This document shows, one piece after another, positions 1-11,716 of a DNA stretch of 64,000 nt. Both the position numbers and the translations under genes were made by a program. The stretch comes from Carposina sasakii (Eukaryota; Arthropoda; Insecta; Lepidoptera; Carposinidae). The stretch covers positions 6,455,501 to 6,519,500 of the forward strand of contig CP053159.1 of assembly GCA_014607495.2 (NCBI GenBank). The letters run 5' to 3'. The notes under the pieces are model-generated. The model was not told where the DNA came from and did no database searches. It was given only the letters and a program-made list of their open reading frames with translations. The first letter of the stretch is position 1. The number at the start of each line of letters is the position of its first letter.

Positions 1-190
1 GTAGCAGAGCCGAATATGTGTATGCGCGGGGCAAGGGGCGGAGCGCGGGTGGATGCCCTTACGTTCGTTACTCAGTCTTAATTTTCGCAATCGCGCTGCT
101 TTGGCTTTGTCATTATAAATTAGGTAATCCGGGGGAAGGTCTTCATTCAGGTCCATGGGAACACTACCTACCGACAGCTCGCTACAAGCT
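1..190 (+). repeat. Interspersed repeat A, copy 1
   Basis: The stretch containing GGGTGGATGCC and TTTTCGCAATCGCGCTGC matches, with divergence, the reverse complement of about 50075-50200 (GGGTGGATGCC, TTTTCGCTATCGCATTGC). Two copies in one window in opposite orientations show a dispersed repeat. I cannot name the family. An open frame runs through it, but the resemblance between copies is at DNA level. Confidence 0.55.
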
Positions 191-221
191 TCCCTATTAT
201 TATTATCTAATATTATGCGGG

Positions 222-312
222 ACAGTTATACCTATGGGTTTGAGTCCCACTCGGGTGAAGATTTTTTTCCATTTCTTTATTAATAATTTTATAGTTATAC
301 CTATATTGTATG
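222..312 (+). repeat. SINE-1 fragment (3' part)
   Basis: Contains a degraded tRNA B-box-like stretch (GTTTGAGTCCCACTCGGGTG) followed by the tail ATTAATAATTTTATA shared with the SINE copies near 32.8, 33.1, 36.8 and 62.1 kb. Only the tRNA-like end and tail are present. Confidence 0.6.
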
Positions 313-1600
313 GTTGACTATCTCGCCAAGATGTCGATTTAGTGGATTGTATTTTATTGTAGAGGCGCTCTTGGTATTAATATTAAAAAGTCAAGAAAAC
401 ACAAACTTCACTTGTATTGTGCACACACAACTATAGAAATATAGGAAAATACAGATATTAAACCTATGTCGTAATGTGTCCTTGTTCGAAACTAAGCTTG
501 GACTAACTTAGAAGGCCCAGTTAAAAATGGAACATTAACTTAAAAGGAAAATTAAAATGTAATTTTTATATATTGCCTGCAACAAATCTATTTACATCTA
601 TTCGCTCATGATGTTGCAGTTCTGTCTATACCATGTCGGGAATACAGACATGTCTTAATATATGTATTTATTATTAGTCTTTATATTTAATTATTATTCA
701 ATGAGACCAATTAGATATAGGTATAAGAAGAAAAGGCACAAAAGTAAAAGGCTGCAATAAACTGTAACATGATTTTTAAAACTCGGCCTTAAGTAGGTTC
801 GATCCGCTTTATTAACCCGATGCGACCCCTCCTCTTTTTATCATATCGTAAATCACCCATATCTTGGTTATTTATAGCTTTCCAATTACGTATTTCATTA
901 ATATTCCAGCAATATTTAATTGAAGCCGATATAATATGCGATACTTTTGTTAAGGGTACGAGTAGGTATATATAACGTGTTTACGATTTAGTATGAAAAT
1001 AAGGTTTATAAAGCGAATTATTAAATTATTATTATTATAGATAGGTATTTATAGAATGATTCGGAAAAAGTGGCGATAGGCTCACACCTTACTTCGTGTG
1101 ACTTATTGTTTACTGGTGAATAGTGGATGTGACATTTGTACAATTCTAATTTTTCAGAAGAAGTGGCCTATAATGCATTATTCTAAATCAGAAATTAAGA
1201 AGTTATTTCATTTCAATTTACTATGGAAACATTCCTGAACTACTTAGCAATAACATCCGGCTAATTGTAAAACACGCTAAAATAATAATTAGACCACTGT
1301 ACAGGCGAGGCGTTACCTGCACCCATTTCGAGCTCCAAATGTGAACGCAAAGGTGCCAGGTAATTATTTTACAAAATTGCTCCCATTTATGGTGGCCATT
1401 AGTGCTAATGTTTGCACCCAAAGCACCCAACTTTGTGTCCCGTGAAAAATAACAACAAATCCATTTATAACCGCAGTATTTTTTAGCGGTGTTTCCAGTT
1501 CCGTATGTAGTGTGTTGCCAAAAAATTTGAATGGTTGAAGCCATTGTGAAATGATAAGGTATTCCCCACTGTTTATAAATCTCATTTATTGCACATCATC
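313..1600. other. AT-rich stretch, nothing recognised
   Basis: Short open frames near 1221-1585 on the minus strand overlap each other in different frames and show no protein-family signature. I see no repeat shared with the rest of the window. Confidence 0.5.
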
Positions 1601-1604
1601 AAAA

Positions 1605-1862
1605 TCATCATCATCAGCCTATTGCAGTCCACCGCTGGACGTAGGCCTCCCCCGGGGCACGCCACAAGACTGCCATGGGGGATATTTGCCCATAGTCACC
1701 ACGCTGGGCAGGCGGGTTGGTGACCGCAGTTTGTATTTTGGACTATGTTGTCAACACGGGAGGCGCTGCTGCCCACCTCCCGGAAAACCTTAATCGCCTC
1801 GTACGATTCCCACGGGCAGACATGGGGTGGTCGAATTCTACTCTGCCGGCACCTCGCGGCCA
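1605..1862 (-). mobile_element. RTE-type LINE tail / derived retroposon, copy 1
   Basis: Read on the minus strand this ends in GGAGGCCTACGTCCAGCGG...GACTGCAATAGGCTGATGATGATG, the (GAT)n-tailed terminus also seen after the RTE reverse transcriptase at about 31.45 kb. Its 5' part (GTGCCGGCAGAGTAGAATTC, CCACCCCATGTCTGCCCGTG) recurs at 22.76-22.81 kb, and the whole recurs in degraded form at 19.61-19.80 kb. No coding capacity. It is either a 5'-truncated LINE or a SINE-like passenger using an RTE tail. Confidence 0.7.
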
Positions 1863-2105
1863 ATTATTGCAAATGTGATGTGTTAATTTAAACTTCTATA
1901 AATCCTCAAGTTACCTTGAGATATTTTAAATAAATTAAACCGTTCAAAGATTGCAGGCGCTATATAGCACTTTTAAAGTTATTTTGTTGCTGTTTTCACT
2001 TTATAATTTAATTACTACAGTTGAAGAGGAATATTCTAACTGATAAATAGACAAAACCCTCAAATGCCGTAAAATTTTTACCTTTGAATACCATAAAAAT
2101 TGATA

Positions 2106-2185
2106 TTAAATTTTAAAAAAAATCATCCGAGTGAGACTTGAACTCACGACCTCTATCATACCGTGCTTTGCTCTAACCAACCAAC
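2106..2185 (-). repeat. SINE-1-like tRNA-derived fragment
   Basis: On the minus strand the sequence reads TGGTTGGTTAGAGC then GAGTTCAAGTCTCACTCGG, resembling tRNA A and B boxes followed by a T-rich run. It is a degraded tRNA-headed SINE, not a tRNA gene, because the stems do not close cleanly. Confidence 0.55.
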
Positions 2186-2329
2186 CACTTTGAATATCAC
2201 TAAATTTTTCTCTTCCCAATACGGAACTCACCAACCGAGCGTATAAAAAGTTTTTCTTCACTTACTCTTATCTAACACTAACCAAACGAGACAAAGGTAT
2301 AGAGTGCGCACGAAATAACCCAGTTCCCG

Positions 2330-2505
2330 GCAATAACGTAGTAAAGAGGTGATCCCTTTCAAGGGATGAGGCGGAGTGGCGAAGTCGAGATGTAACGCTC
2401 TCAGTCGGCCCCGAAGAAGCGCAAAGATGAATGGCTTTCAATATGAAATTGAATTCCGCGGTTCATTGCTTTTCAATTTGTTCGGGGGAACGTTCGCCGT
2501 CACCG
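2330..2505 (+). repeat. Interspersed repeat B, copy 1
   Basis: Shares GAGGCGGAGT and CTTTCAATATGAAATTGAAT with the reverse complement of about 17600-17745. The copies are clearly diverged, so this is an old dispersed repeat. Family unknown. Confidence 0.6.
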
Positions 2506-2569
2506 TTTACCCTCGAGTGAGGTGCCTGTATAACTTCTACAATACATGCTCAGATGTGGAGTGAGTGGC

Positions 2570-4410
2570 GCATTTTTCATCTGAGTATATATTTGGTACG
2601 CATGGAGATTTTTTGTGCCAAGTCCTTTAAGCAAGTATTATTACAAACCATCAAGAAGGTATAAAAGAGGAGGTGGGATTATGAAGTGAGTCGTGTGGCA
2701 ATCGTGAGGCCATGACGTCATGATAGGGACGGAGCTTCAGCGCCAGTAGCTGTAACCACACGATTGTGATCCGAAATGTAACCGTATTAAAATTACATAG
2801 ATACTAGCCCTTTTACCAGGGTACTTTTGTTTTACTAAAACGTAGTAAAATATTGCCATATAGCGATAAGTAATTGCACGAGTAAAACAATCTTGAACCA
2901 TATTGATAATGAGCAAGTAGTTTGACTAGGTTGTTTCTATATAAATGGGCAGGGCTAAAGTGTTTACTTTTGACACTTTAGCCCTGCTAGTTACTTAAAA
3001 ATGTTCTTTATTATTTGTGAAAGTAATATCACCCATACTGTTTTATGATTTTTGAAGTACTCCTAATTATATCCACTTACTGGATGTTTCCTTTGAACTT
3101 AGTAAAGTTGTAAAATTTTTACACCAAATTAATAATACGCAATTAGAACGGGCCTCCCAGAACGATAAACCGACCCGTGTAAGGAACTAATTTCGCTTCA
3201 AAGACCGTTTAGCGTTTCATTATTCGAAGCCCCCGCGGCCGAGGGCCCATAATCGTTGAATAGTATTACCATTACAACTGTCCAAGGGGTGCCAGATGCT
3301 GCAAACAACTTTATTTCCCAAAAGGTCCTTTTAGACTCTAACGTCATATAGGAGAGACAAAGCAGTGGCATAACACTGTTGCATTTATATGAATATTGAT
3401 TAATATTATTTCTTATAAAAATTTTATGATAACTACCGTTTCATATCTAAGCGTTTTAATGAAAAAACATGATACCTGTTACCACTTTCACTTCAATTAA
3501 ATACCAATAATTAAACACCATCCAATCATCGCAGTGAATTGAAAACCAAACCATACCCCTCAATTAATGCGCTGGTAATAGTAAAAGCTACAATCATAAA
3601 CGGGACGGGATGAGTATCACAAACACAGCTGCTTTTTTCAAGTCTAGGGTGAAAGCTACTGGCATAAAAGTTCTTTTAGACGCCTTGATAAAATAGGAGG
3701 GGTGAAGCGGTAGGAGACTGTCTTTTAAGTTTTGCACGATTAGACAACTTTGCTATGAGCTCCACTATTCTTTTAAATAATTTAGACCGCATCCATGAAG
3801 AATGTAGATTTAGAACCTAAACAAAAATTGAATTAAATAAATAACAAATGTATTGATAAAATATCTAACTTGAAACTAATTTTAGGGCGAAGTCCCCCTT
3901 TTAAGACATGTGATTTAAACGAAAGTAGTTTACGTTTAAGAGACGAACCTTGAGCTAGTGTAGGTACCTATATGTATAGAAGTACCTAGTAAGTATTCTT
4001 AGATTAGTTAACTATCTAGCAAACCCTGTGTTAATTACTTCCAGTCCAGCTAAACAATTAATTATTAACCTGGTGGAAGAATACTGACTCAACGTATATT
4101 CCTCTATACGAAGACAATTTAATTTTTACACAATATTTCGCTTCACCCATTCAGTTCAACTCTGTAACTCTTTTTACTCTACAACTAATTTTAACAAAAT
4201 CATTTCAAGTAATAAAAGATATGTAATTGAATATCTTTATAAAAAAATAATGTTATTATATGCTTGTAAGTTGTTAGTGAGAGTAAAAAAATCGTATAAT
4301 AATGGTTACAAAACCAACGAAAATAACACTTTTCTGCTTTACGTTGATATTAACTTATTTAAGACGTTACGTTTTAAGATAAGCTGTGCATCTAGACATC
4401 TGATCTTCTA
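2570..4410. other. AT-rich stretch with only one hairpin noted
   Basis: Apart from the perfect inverted repeat at 2949-2987 I recognise no gene, tRNA-like sequence or shared repeat here. Confidence 0.45.
2949..2987. repeat. Perfect 15-bp inverted repeat (hairpin)
   Basis: GCAGGGCTAAAGTGT at 2949-2963 is exactly complementary to 2973-2987, with a 9-nt loop. It could be the residue of a very short MITE or encode a small RNA hairpin. Nothing else supports a function. Confidence 0.75.
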
Positions 4411-4715
4411 TCTATACGTATAATAAAAATGTAACGGATCGCTTTCTGTACATGGATATATAAGAAAAAATATTAAAGAATTTATCAACGCAATAGTACC
4501 CAAAACAATGATTTTTGGAATTTTTGTCTCTTTGTGCGTTTGTACACGCTAATCTCAGAAACGGCTGAACCGATTTCGATGCAGTTTTCAGGAATATATT
4601 GTGACAGGTCCCACTTAACATATAGGCTTTTTATCCCGGGAAAATGTTTTGATCCCGGATAATTTCGATTTTTTTTTCTGTAGTCCACGCGGACGGAGTC
4701 GCGGGCGTCCACTAG
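4411..4715 (+). mobile_element. Helitron-like non-autonomous element, copy A
   Basis: Begins TCTATACGTATAATAAAA after an A and ends GCGTCCACTAG before a T, fitting Helitron insertion between A and T with a CTRR terminus. A short stem (GGACG with CGTCC) lies just before the CTAG end. It shares its body with copies at 18789-19434 (minus), 27379-27595 and 52175-52524. It encodes no Rep/helicase, so it would have to be mobilised in trans. Family assignment rests on termini only. Confidence 0.65.
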
Positions 4716-5282
4716 TATAAAATATACTTAACTACATATTTGAATCCTAAACAGTCTTAATTTATTAAGGATTATAATTTGTAGAAAAGCTTTTCAATCA
4801 ATCATTATTAATAATCTGAAGGTCGCAGACGCGTAGACAAATCTCTTAACATTTCGGCCGACAGTCACTGTAACTTTGTCCCTCAATATACGACTTGTAC
4901 AGTACACACTATTGAGTGAGATATAACATCGACCAGTGACAATTCGCGCGACCTGTGAATATCCAAAAATTATCAAAATATTAAGTGTTCTAATGAAATC
5001 TCGGCTTTAGGAAGCAAATAGACTAATCGGAGACATGTAAAGTAGGTAATCGCGAGTATATTGCAGAGCCAGGTTATGTCTTCATGTTGCATGTCTTGAT
5101 ATAAAGGGAGTTAATAAAAAATCAGTCATTTATTTATTTGAAAAAAATATGAGTAGTAATATGAGAAGTATACGTAATATGAGAAGTATAATTGAGAGTA
5201 AATAAAAGTCATACAAATGAGGAATACCTATTTTGTTTATTGAAATAGTTAGGAACATATTAAAAATAAGGCAATCCGTCTT

Positions 5283-5545
5283 TTAACTAAAAAGTTTAAA
5301 ATGGCGGCCACTTTTATTATTTTTGACATCGCAAATGTGTTTTGGAACTACCAGGAACCCCAGATGTAGAATTTGAAGACAATCTGGCCCTTAACTAAAA
5401 AATTTAAAATGGCGGCTACTTTTATTATTTTTGACATCGGAAATGTGTTTGGGAACTTAAAAGACCGTCAGATATCGATTTTCATGGCAATTCGACCATT
5501 AACTAAAAAGTTCAAAATGGCGGCGACTTTGATTGATTTTGAGAT
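5283..5545 (+). repeat. 108-bp tandem repeat, about 2.5 units
   Basis: TTAACTAAAAA starts at 5283, 5391 and 5499, an exact 108-bp period. Each unit carries AAAATGGCGGC within 30 bp of its start and then an ACTTT-rich segment. The third unit breaks off after about 45 bp. Confidence 0.85.
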
Positions 5546-7231
5546 TAGATATTATTATTTAGCAATACAAAATGCGTTGTTATAATCGCAATTGTTTTCA
5601 AGAATCATTGTGTGCTATTATTACAATCTAACTAAAGGAAAATATAAAATAATGCGAAAAAATCCGAACATAGTCCGTTCATTATTTTTAAGAGTCTTTG
5701 AGGGGTATAAAATTTATATCTAGCAACTCAATAGAACTGTCAATCTCACCTCGTTCGCGCTATTTTTAAATTGAAAATGGTAAATTATTTCTTTCATTAT
5801 TTATTAAAATATGGATAATTCTGCGTTACTTACCGATGATAATTTATTTCTGCCCAAGATTTTAGGCGTCCTTTGTAATTACGACAAAATTTTACTGCGC
5901 AACATGCCATTTTATATAATATATTTGTCACGTGACGTGTGCGTACCTAGTACTAGTTCTCTATGTAGTCTGTGGTGCGTACCCTTGCCTAACATAACGG
6001 ATACTGAGGAGCGAAAAAAGTTGTTAGGATGAATAGTTCTCACTCCTGTTTAGGGACGTATTGGTAGACGTAAGCCTCAATCTGAGAATTTTATATAATC
6101 AAAGGTAGATGTGCATAAAAAGTTAGATTGCGTATCTAAAATCGGTGCGGTAAGCATGAGCAATAGTGTTGAAAAATCAAAAATAATCTAGTTATTTGTT
6201 ACCAAGTTATTATTAATATTGTAAAAATAAAAAAAAACATCGTGTTTATGTCTTTTAGGATAATAACTTTATCATTATTATTATGATGAGGTCAGTAGAT
6301 TCCTTCTTTCCTTAACCTCATTTTTGCTAAAGTACATTCAAATAATAACATCAGCTGATATATTTTCAAAGACCGTAAGAGAATAAGTGATTTAAGAAAA
6401 CATCGAAAGAGAACAAGTTTAAAACAGTGAAATATAGAGTACCTAGCGTACCGTCACAGTCGAGTGCCAGCTAAACTTTTAGATGAATGCCCACAAGTTA
6501 CCGCCGCATAGTTATAAACTTATTTATACCTTTAACCAACTGAAACTACAGGTATTCATATTTTTCACGTAAACGAAAATGATACTTAACAGTAACTTAA
6601 ACTACTTTTATAATTTAACGTAAATTTAAATACTAGGTACCTCAGAATTTATGCAATATCTTTGCATTCTTTGCCTACCAGTAAAAATCGAGAAATGATT
6701 CTTATGGAAAATAGTTTTTATTATATATAGGTAAATCATAGATACTTACACATCATAAATTACACTAATTTTTCTTTTCCCGATCACCTAAATAAACTTA
6801 GCATGAAAGTATATTGTACAGTATTAGAATATTTAAATGATAGCGAGCCATGGAAGTGAATTGTTTTAGCATCCCCAAGTTACGCAATCTATGTTTTACT
6901 TTTATATTTAGCTTAGTAGGTATAGTTAATTTGTGTTGGTGAACCAGGTGACCAGAAGCGCTATTGTGTATCTAGCGTGACTTCTTCAATCTAATGTTAT
7001 TACCAGATATAGGTATTATATATTTAAGTTCTGAATGCCACGTTTGCTCTTCTGTTCACATTTTACCGTCGGCTTATACTGTTGTACACAAATATTTTTT
7101 TTTTATATTTTAGTTTAGTAGATACTTATTTGACATTGACTTGTACTCTGTGTACACATTTTTTTTTATACAGTTTTAATTTGACATGGACCTGTACTTA
7201 CATTGTGTAAGTGGGTATGTAATTTATGTAT
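5546..7231. other. AT-rich stretch, nothing recognised
   Basis: One 73-codon frame at 5811-6032 (+) has no recognisable motif and normal AT-rich composition. I do not support it as a gene. Confidence 0.45.
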
Positions 7232-7615
7232 ACAGGGTGATTTTTGGTCGTCAACGTTCCCGAAAACTACGGAATCTCCTCATCATCACGATCATTTTTC
7301 TCCATGGAAGCATACCTGGGAAGTGTCTGGTTTCCAAAATATTAGGGTCCAAAGTTGAGTAAATAGACTGCGTTTTTTTGCATAAATGCACATAGACGCG
7401 CGTAGCAGGATTTTTTCACGAAAAATAATTAATATCTGTCTATAAAAAAACTAACATAAACACTAGACACTATAAACTTCGCACGATCAAGGAATTTAAA
7501 AAAATTTTTCAAAAAAATTTTTTTTTTTACCAGCATTTTTTTGGCATAAACTTACTTTATTTCATGTATAGAATACGTACCCTTCGTTAAAGGTGGCCAC
7601 AAAAAAACACCCTGT
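7232..7615 (+). mobile_element. ACAGGGTG-ended MITE B, copy 1
   Basis: Ends are ACAGGGTG and CACCCTGT, flanked by TA on both sides, which fits a TA target duplication. The 384-bp body is about 90% or more alike by eye to 16647-17024 and is also seen in reverse at 62590-62976. No coding capacity. The superfamily is uncertain (Tc1/mariner-like by its TA flanks). Confidence 0.8.
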
Positions 7616-8862
7616 ATGAATTTAATTTTTCTCCAAATTGTGTTATGATAATTGAATTTATACACACTAAGTGAGTTAAGTATTACTATGATTATCTGAT
7701 TTCTAATCCAATCTAAGATTCTTTTGTTATTATGTGACTTAGTTTTGACTGTGTCGCTGGGAGCTTTCCTGCTATTTCTTCTTCCAAGCAATGACACTTC
7801 ACTGAAATAGTGTAACAGTAATAGTAGAATCATGCGGTGTGTCAGACCTAATGTTGGTTTTGGCATAAAGGAGAACTGTCTAGCAGCTCTCCTGGATTTC
7901 GTCTTTAGGCGACCTTAACTCTTATTAGCTCCACGTTGGTGGCTATTAAGCCCCGAATTTCCAACTTGTGCCTTACAGACCGTAACAAATCGCACCATGG
8001 GGTGGTGACCGTTGCCAAAGCAAAAGCTATGCGATTTATTTTTTTAGGTTGCTTAAATTCACCTCCTTTTTTTTGTTTGGTAGCGGTTTCATTTTGGGGT
8101 GCGAACATAGAAAGTAACATATAAAATGACCATCGATAAACAAGTTGTTAATGCTTTCATGTCGAATAAATGATTTTGATATTTTTGAATTTTGTAAATC
8201 TCTAAGGTACGAGTAATATCACCAGAAAATTACATTCTTTGAAACTCAATAATACAGCAGTAAAACCATTTTGTAAATAGAGATAACAAAAACCTACTGC
8301 GCAGAATTTCATTCCGAATCTGTATGTATGTAATGAAAATAATTTAACAATAACACGGATTTGTGAGTAGGTACATCTTTGAGCTTGATCCCTAGTATTG
8401 AAATTGGTCATAAGTCGGTGCTCGTAATTTTTTAGAATTAATCCTATCACAAGAATTAATTTGATTAATTGTTTGTTTTAGTACTAGTCGCATACGTGCG
8501 GGGACAGTGCGGGATTTTGAACGTCTCAACACTGAGAATTATGGAGAGCTCCCATGAAGAAAGACCATGGAAGTGGCAGCGAGGGCAGTACTGGTAAGGT
8601 CTTGCATATTACTTCCCTTAAATATACAGTTCATATAATTTTATACTTCAAACGGGATTCGATCCAGCGTCCGTTCATTTTACACTGTCCGGTTATTCTA
8701 TCTAGGTGGAAGGTAAAGTTAAAGACGAATGCCCACAAAGTTACGCTGCAACAGTGTGTGAAGTTGCTTTTGTGTGTTCAAGAATCTGGTCCAAAGTTGA
8801 CCTGGAATTTACACGTTAGTAAGTTTGAATGGTACCTATGTGTAGCGAATTTTCAGATATAA
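7616..8862. other. Stretch with no supported feature
   Basis: Several short frames exist on both strands, but they overlap in conflicting frames and none has a recognisable domain. Confidence 0.4.
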
Positions 8863-9220
8863 TAATAGAACCGTTTTTCCCCCGAAGGGTATAAAACGGA
8901 TATTTAGGTTTCAGTCGAAGCTTGAACCACTTGAGATTACGCGCTCTCCCTCTCAACCTATATCTGTCTCTTTCTCTTCCCTTTAGTCTATGTTCACCTG
9001 CCCTGTGGCGCCATCTGTAATGTGTGTATGAGTTTTCCTTTTGAAGCAGCACGCTGCGGCCATATTGCCCTCAGTTCCATAACAAGCCGGCAAGGCCCTG
9101 AAGGGGTGGTTCAAGCTTCGGCTGAAACCTAATTATCCGTTTTATACCCTTCGGGAGAAAAACGGTTCTATTTAGGTGTTCGAGCCTTCAGCTTGAACCA
9201 CTCGAGATGTGTTTTCTATC
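8863..9220. repeat. DIRS left terminal region with internal inverted repeat
   Basis: 8895-9078 is the inverted counterpart of 14006-14186 (shared landmarks GGCCATATTGCCCTCAGT, CCTTTTGAAGCAGCACGC, GTCTATGTTCACCTGCCCTG). In addition, 8863-8935 is nearly the exact reverse complement of 9105-9178 (AAACGGTTCTATTTAGGTG side), so this end folds on itself. Confidence 0.8.
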
Positions 9221-9289
9221 TGCCGGCGTGCTGCAAGAAGCGTACTGTGATCTAGATTAAATTTGTTATGTTAATAAAAGTGTTTTAAA

Positions 9290-10085
9290 TTATAATCATC
9301 CATCCTGCTATAATGGTTCTGGAGGCTGCCTTCACACTACCCCTAGTTGTGATAAAAAGACTTGTACTTTTATTAGCTCTCCGGACTTCTGAAGTTTCGA
9401 TCAGTTTTTTTACTCATAGTGGTTAGTTTAGTCTATCTGAAATGCTTTGGTCAGAGGATAATAACCACCCTGACTGTCTAAAAGTTGTTGAATAAGTTTT
9501 CGAGCCATATTCAGGCAAGAGAATGATATTATCTCCTACGTATTCCATATATCCGGTTTCCACTTTTAGGAGAGACAAGTCATGGATTCTTCTTCCTGAT
9601 GCTAGCAGTAATAACACTGCAGTATGTCTAGACACCGAATAAAGATTATCATTAACATTGTAAGTCTTCAAAAACTGTATAAAATCGGCCATATTCTACG
9701 TCAAAGGTTTCTTTGCTGGCGGTCGTTTAGAAAAAATGCCCGTTATGACATGTCTTTTAATGGATGTGAACCCAGCTGGCTTCCATTTATTGGATTCGCA
9801 AAAGTCTCACTGATTTGTGTAGCAATATAGTGCGTGGGGCTGGTTTAAGCTGTATATGCAAATAGCAAAGGTACTTTGCAAAATCTGGCGCTTGTGGATT
9901 ATCTGCTGGGACATTATTGAAAAATGCCCATCTTTTCCATCTTTCCCACGCAGGCTTATAAGTTTTCATGGTCGTAGCCCTCCAACAAGTTTCTAATATG
10001 CCTACTTCAGCCAATTTTTTGCGTCCAATCCAATTTTTTACGTGACAAACCCAGCCCGAAGCATGCAGACTGCTAATTTTAGTAT
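9290..10085 (-). pseudogene. DIRS tyrosine recombinase, broken and truncated
   Basis: The recombinase of the DIRS element, expected to insert the circular DNA copy in the nucleus. An N-terminal SAM-like core-binding region is read around 10060-9790 (WRATTMKTYKPAWERWKRW, then a leucine-rich stretch ending APRTILLHK). The catalytic domain follows in another frame at about 9690-9500, with the conserved arginine in ASGRRIHDLSLL. A third frame segment at about 9400-9295 carries ITTRGSVKAASRTIIAGW, typical of the region before the HxxR box. Sequence homologous to HxxR and the catalytic tyrosine is missing after about 9290. At least two frameshifts plus this truncation make it non-functional. Confidence 0.8.
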
Positions 10086-10199
10086 ATCTACCGCAGGCGA
10101 TGGCATGTTTGTTTGCAAATCGATCAGGTGTATCCGTAGAGTTGGGATTAGAAGTGGAGGCCGCAATGCTCTCTTTATCAGCTCCGTTTTCCAATGAGG

Positions 10200-10733
10200 A
10201 CGTTCCCACATGGGTGCTACAAACAGGTAAGTTCCCCTTGATCTCTCGAGATGGTAAAGAACTCGTGGGATCAATGATGGTGGGGAGAAAATCCAGCCTA
10301 ACTTGTGCTCCCACGTCCTGCAGAAAGCAGTTTCTCCCTGTTTGGTTAAGTAAGCTACTGATGTGCGATTGTCTGATTGAACCATCAATGATTGTCTCCG
10401 CAGCTTTTCTTGCAGACACTTTAGAACTTCGTAGACCGTCCAGAGTTCTTTGTATTTGCTGTGCCAGTGTCGTTGTTTTACTGACCAGGTTCCCCAAAGC
10501 TTGTGACCGTTTATTGTAGCCCCCCAACCGCTGTTTGAAGCATCTGTGGTTATGAAGATAGTTGCTGCGGTATAGTGCATACTTGTAGTTTTGGAAGCAT
10601 TTTTTATCCACCAGTACATTTCTGCAGCAGCTTGGTTTGTTATAGGCAACTTGGCATGTAAATTGATGTGTTTTTGAAGCGACTTTTCCGTTCTTTGAAG
10701 ATTTCTGCAATGAAGGCGACCCAGCGGAACCAC
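10200..10733 (-). pseudogene. DIRS RNase H domain
   Basis: RNase H would degrade the RNA strand during reverse transcription. One open frame of 231 codons runs 10733-10038. Within it FITTDASNSGWGA supplies the first catalytic Asp context, KELWTVYEVLKCL the Glu helix and VQSDNRTSVAYL the second Asp motif, in the usual order and spacing. It is the best-preserved part of the element. It lies directly downstream of the RT and upstream of the recombinase; the latter's N-terminal region lies in a different frame near 10080. Confidence 0.85.
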
Positions 10734-10749
10734 AAACCATCCCTAATTA

Positions 10750-11530
10750 TTCTAGTCGGGTTACTGGTATTTTTGATGATTTCTGGTTGTTTATCATCCA
10801 TCCTAACTTTTTCAGTTGGTCTTCTATGTGGAGCTTCTGTTCTAGCAACGTTTGGGGGCAGTGGTGTACAATCAAGATATCGTTTATTTATTTATTAAGA
10901 CACACTTACAGAACATACATTAAGAGCAACAATAATTACACTTACAACTAAAAATCGTCGAGATAAACCACTATTTTGATACCTTGTTGACGAAAATAAT
11001 GTGCTAGTCTATTGGTAATTTTTGCAAAAATTGAGGGCGCGCTTGCTAATCCAAAGGGCATGTCGCTTGATATATTTTTCCCCCATAGGCAAGAGACCGG
11101 TATCGCCGGTGACTTTTTCGTATAAGTATGTGGTAATACGCCTGTGAAATATCTATTTTCATCGTGAAATCATTTCTTTCTATGATCGTAGGTATCCTTT
11201 GATGGTTCAGAAGATGAAACTTTTGTGTCACTACGAAATTGTTGAGCCTCTTGAGGCTGAAAATTGTGCGATTTGACCCGTCTATTATATTATAGAAAGG
11301 AATCCTCTCTTCTGTTTGTATTCCTGGATCGCGCCTGATAACACCATTTTCTGAATTTCTTGTGTCATTTGATCTGATTCCTTTGTTTGATATTTCTTCA
11401 CTGTATCTGGATTCAAAGTTATCATCACTGGTTTTGATTTGAACGGGATTCTGTAACCTTGGGTCAAAATTTGTAGTATGGTTTTTGAAGTGCCTATTCC
11501 TTTCCATTCCTATGTGTAAAATTGTAACTG
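10750..11530 (-). pseudogene. DIRS reverse transcriptase, interrupted
   Basis: RNA-dependent DNA polymerase of the DIRS element. The N-terminal part (GYRIPFKSKPV, EEIQ-like MTQEIQKMVLSGAI, then RGFLSI) is in one frame at 11467-11285. The next part (SLKRLNNFVV, FTMKIDISQAYYHI, containing the catalytic Asp of motif A) is in another frame. The PFGLASAP motif near 11050 is in a third. The motif C YLDD begins at about 10970 on the minus strand and is split by a 70-bp insertion with 5-bp target duplications. Several independent inactivating lesions are visible. Confidence 0.85.
10884..10953 (-). mobile_element. 70-bp retroposed fragment inside the RT YLDD codons
   Basis: Flanked by the direct repeat ATCGT (10879-10883 and 10954-10958). 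On the minus strand the insert ends in AATAAATAAATAA, an A-rich retroposon tail, in the same sense as the DIRS genes. Removing one ATCGT plus the insert would bring the two halves of the RT motif C region together. Confidence 0.75.
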
Positions 11531-11716
11531 TCCTGCTTTGAATGTCTGAGAGTCATTTTCGACTTGAAGGGTTCCACTTCTTTTTATCGGGATTTGTATT
11601 CCTTGGTTTACCACTATTGTGTTTTATAGTAGGGACCCAGTTTGGTTCGTTATGACGTGGTCTTTTAATTGGGTTTTTGCTCTGAAAGGAGTATAATAGT
11701 CTCCTTTTCTCTCATG

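Noticed and set aside
7552..7866. 104-codon minus-strand frame
   Set aside because: It starts in unassigned DNA and runs into MITE B; no family signature.
10100..10519. 139-codon plus-strand open frame
   Set aside because: It is the antisense shadow of the DIRS RNase H region, which has clear catalytic motifs on the minus strand.
9787..10740. 317-codon minus-strand frame as a single intact protein
   Set aside because: Its first two-thirds are out of frame with the RNase H motifs; only the C-terminal part reads as the recombinase N-terminal domain. It is an accidental long frame across a frameshifted element.
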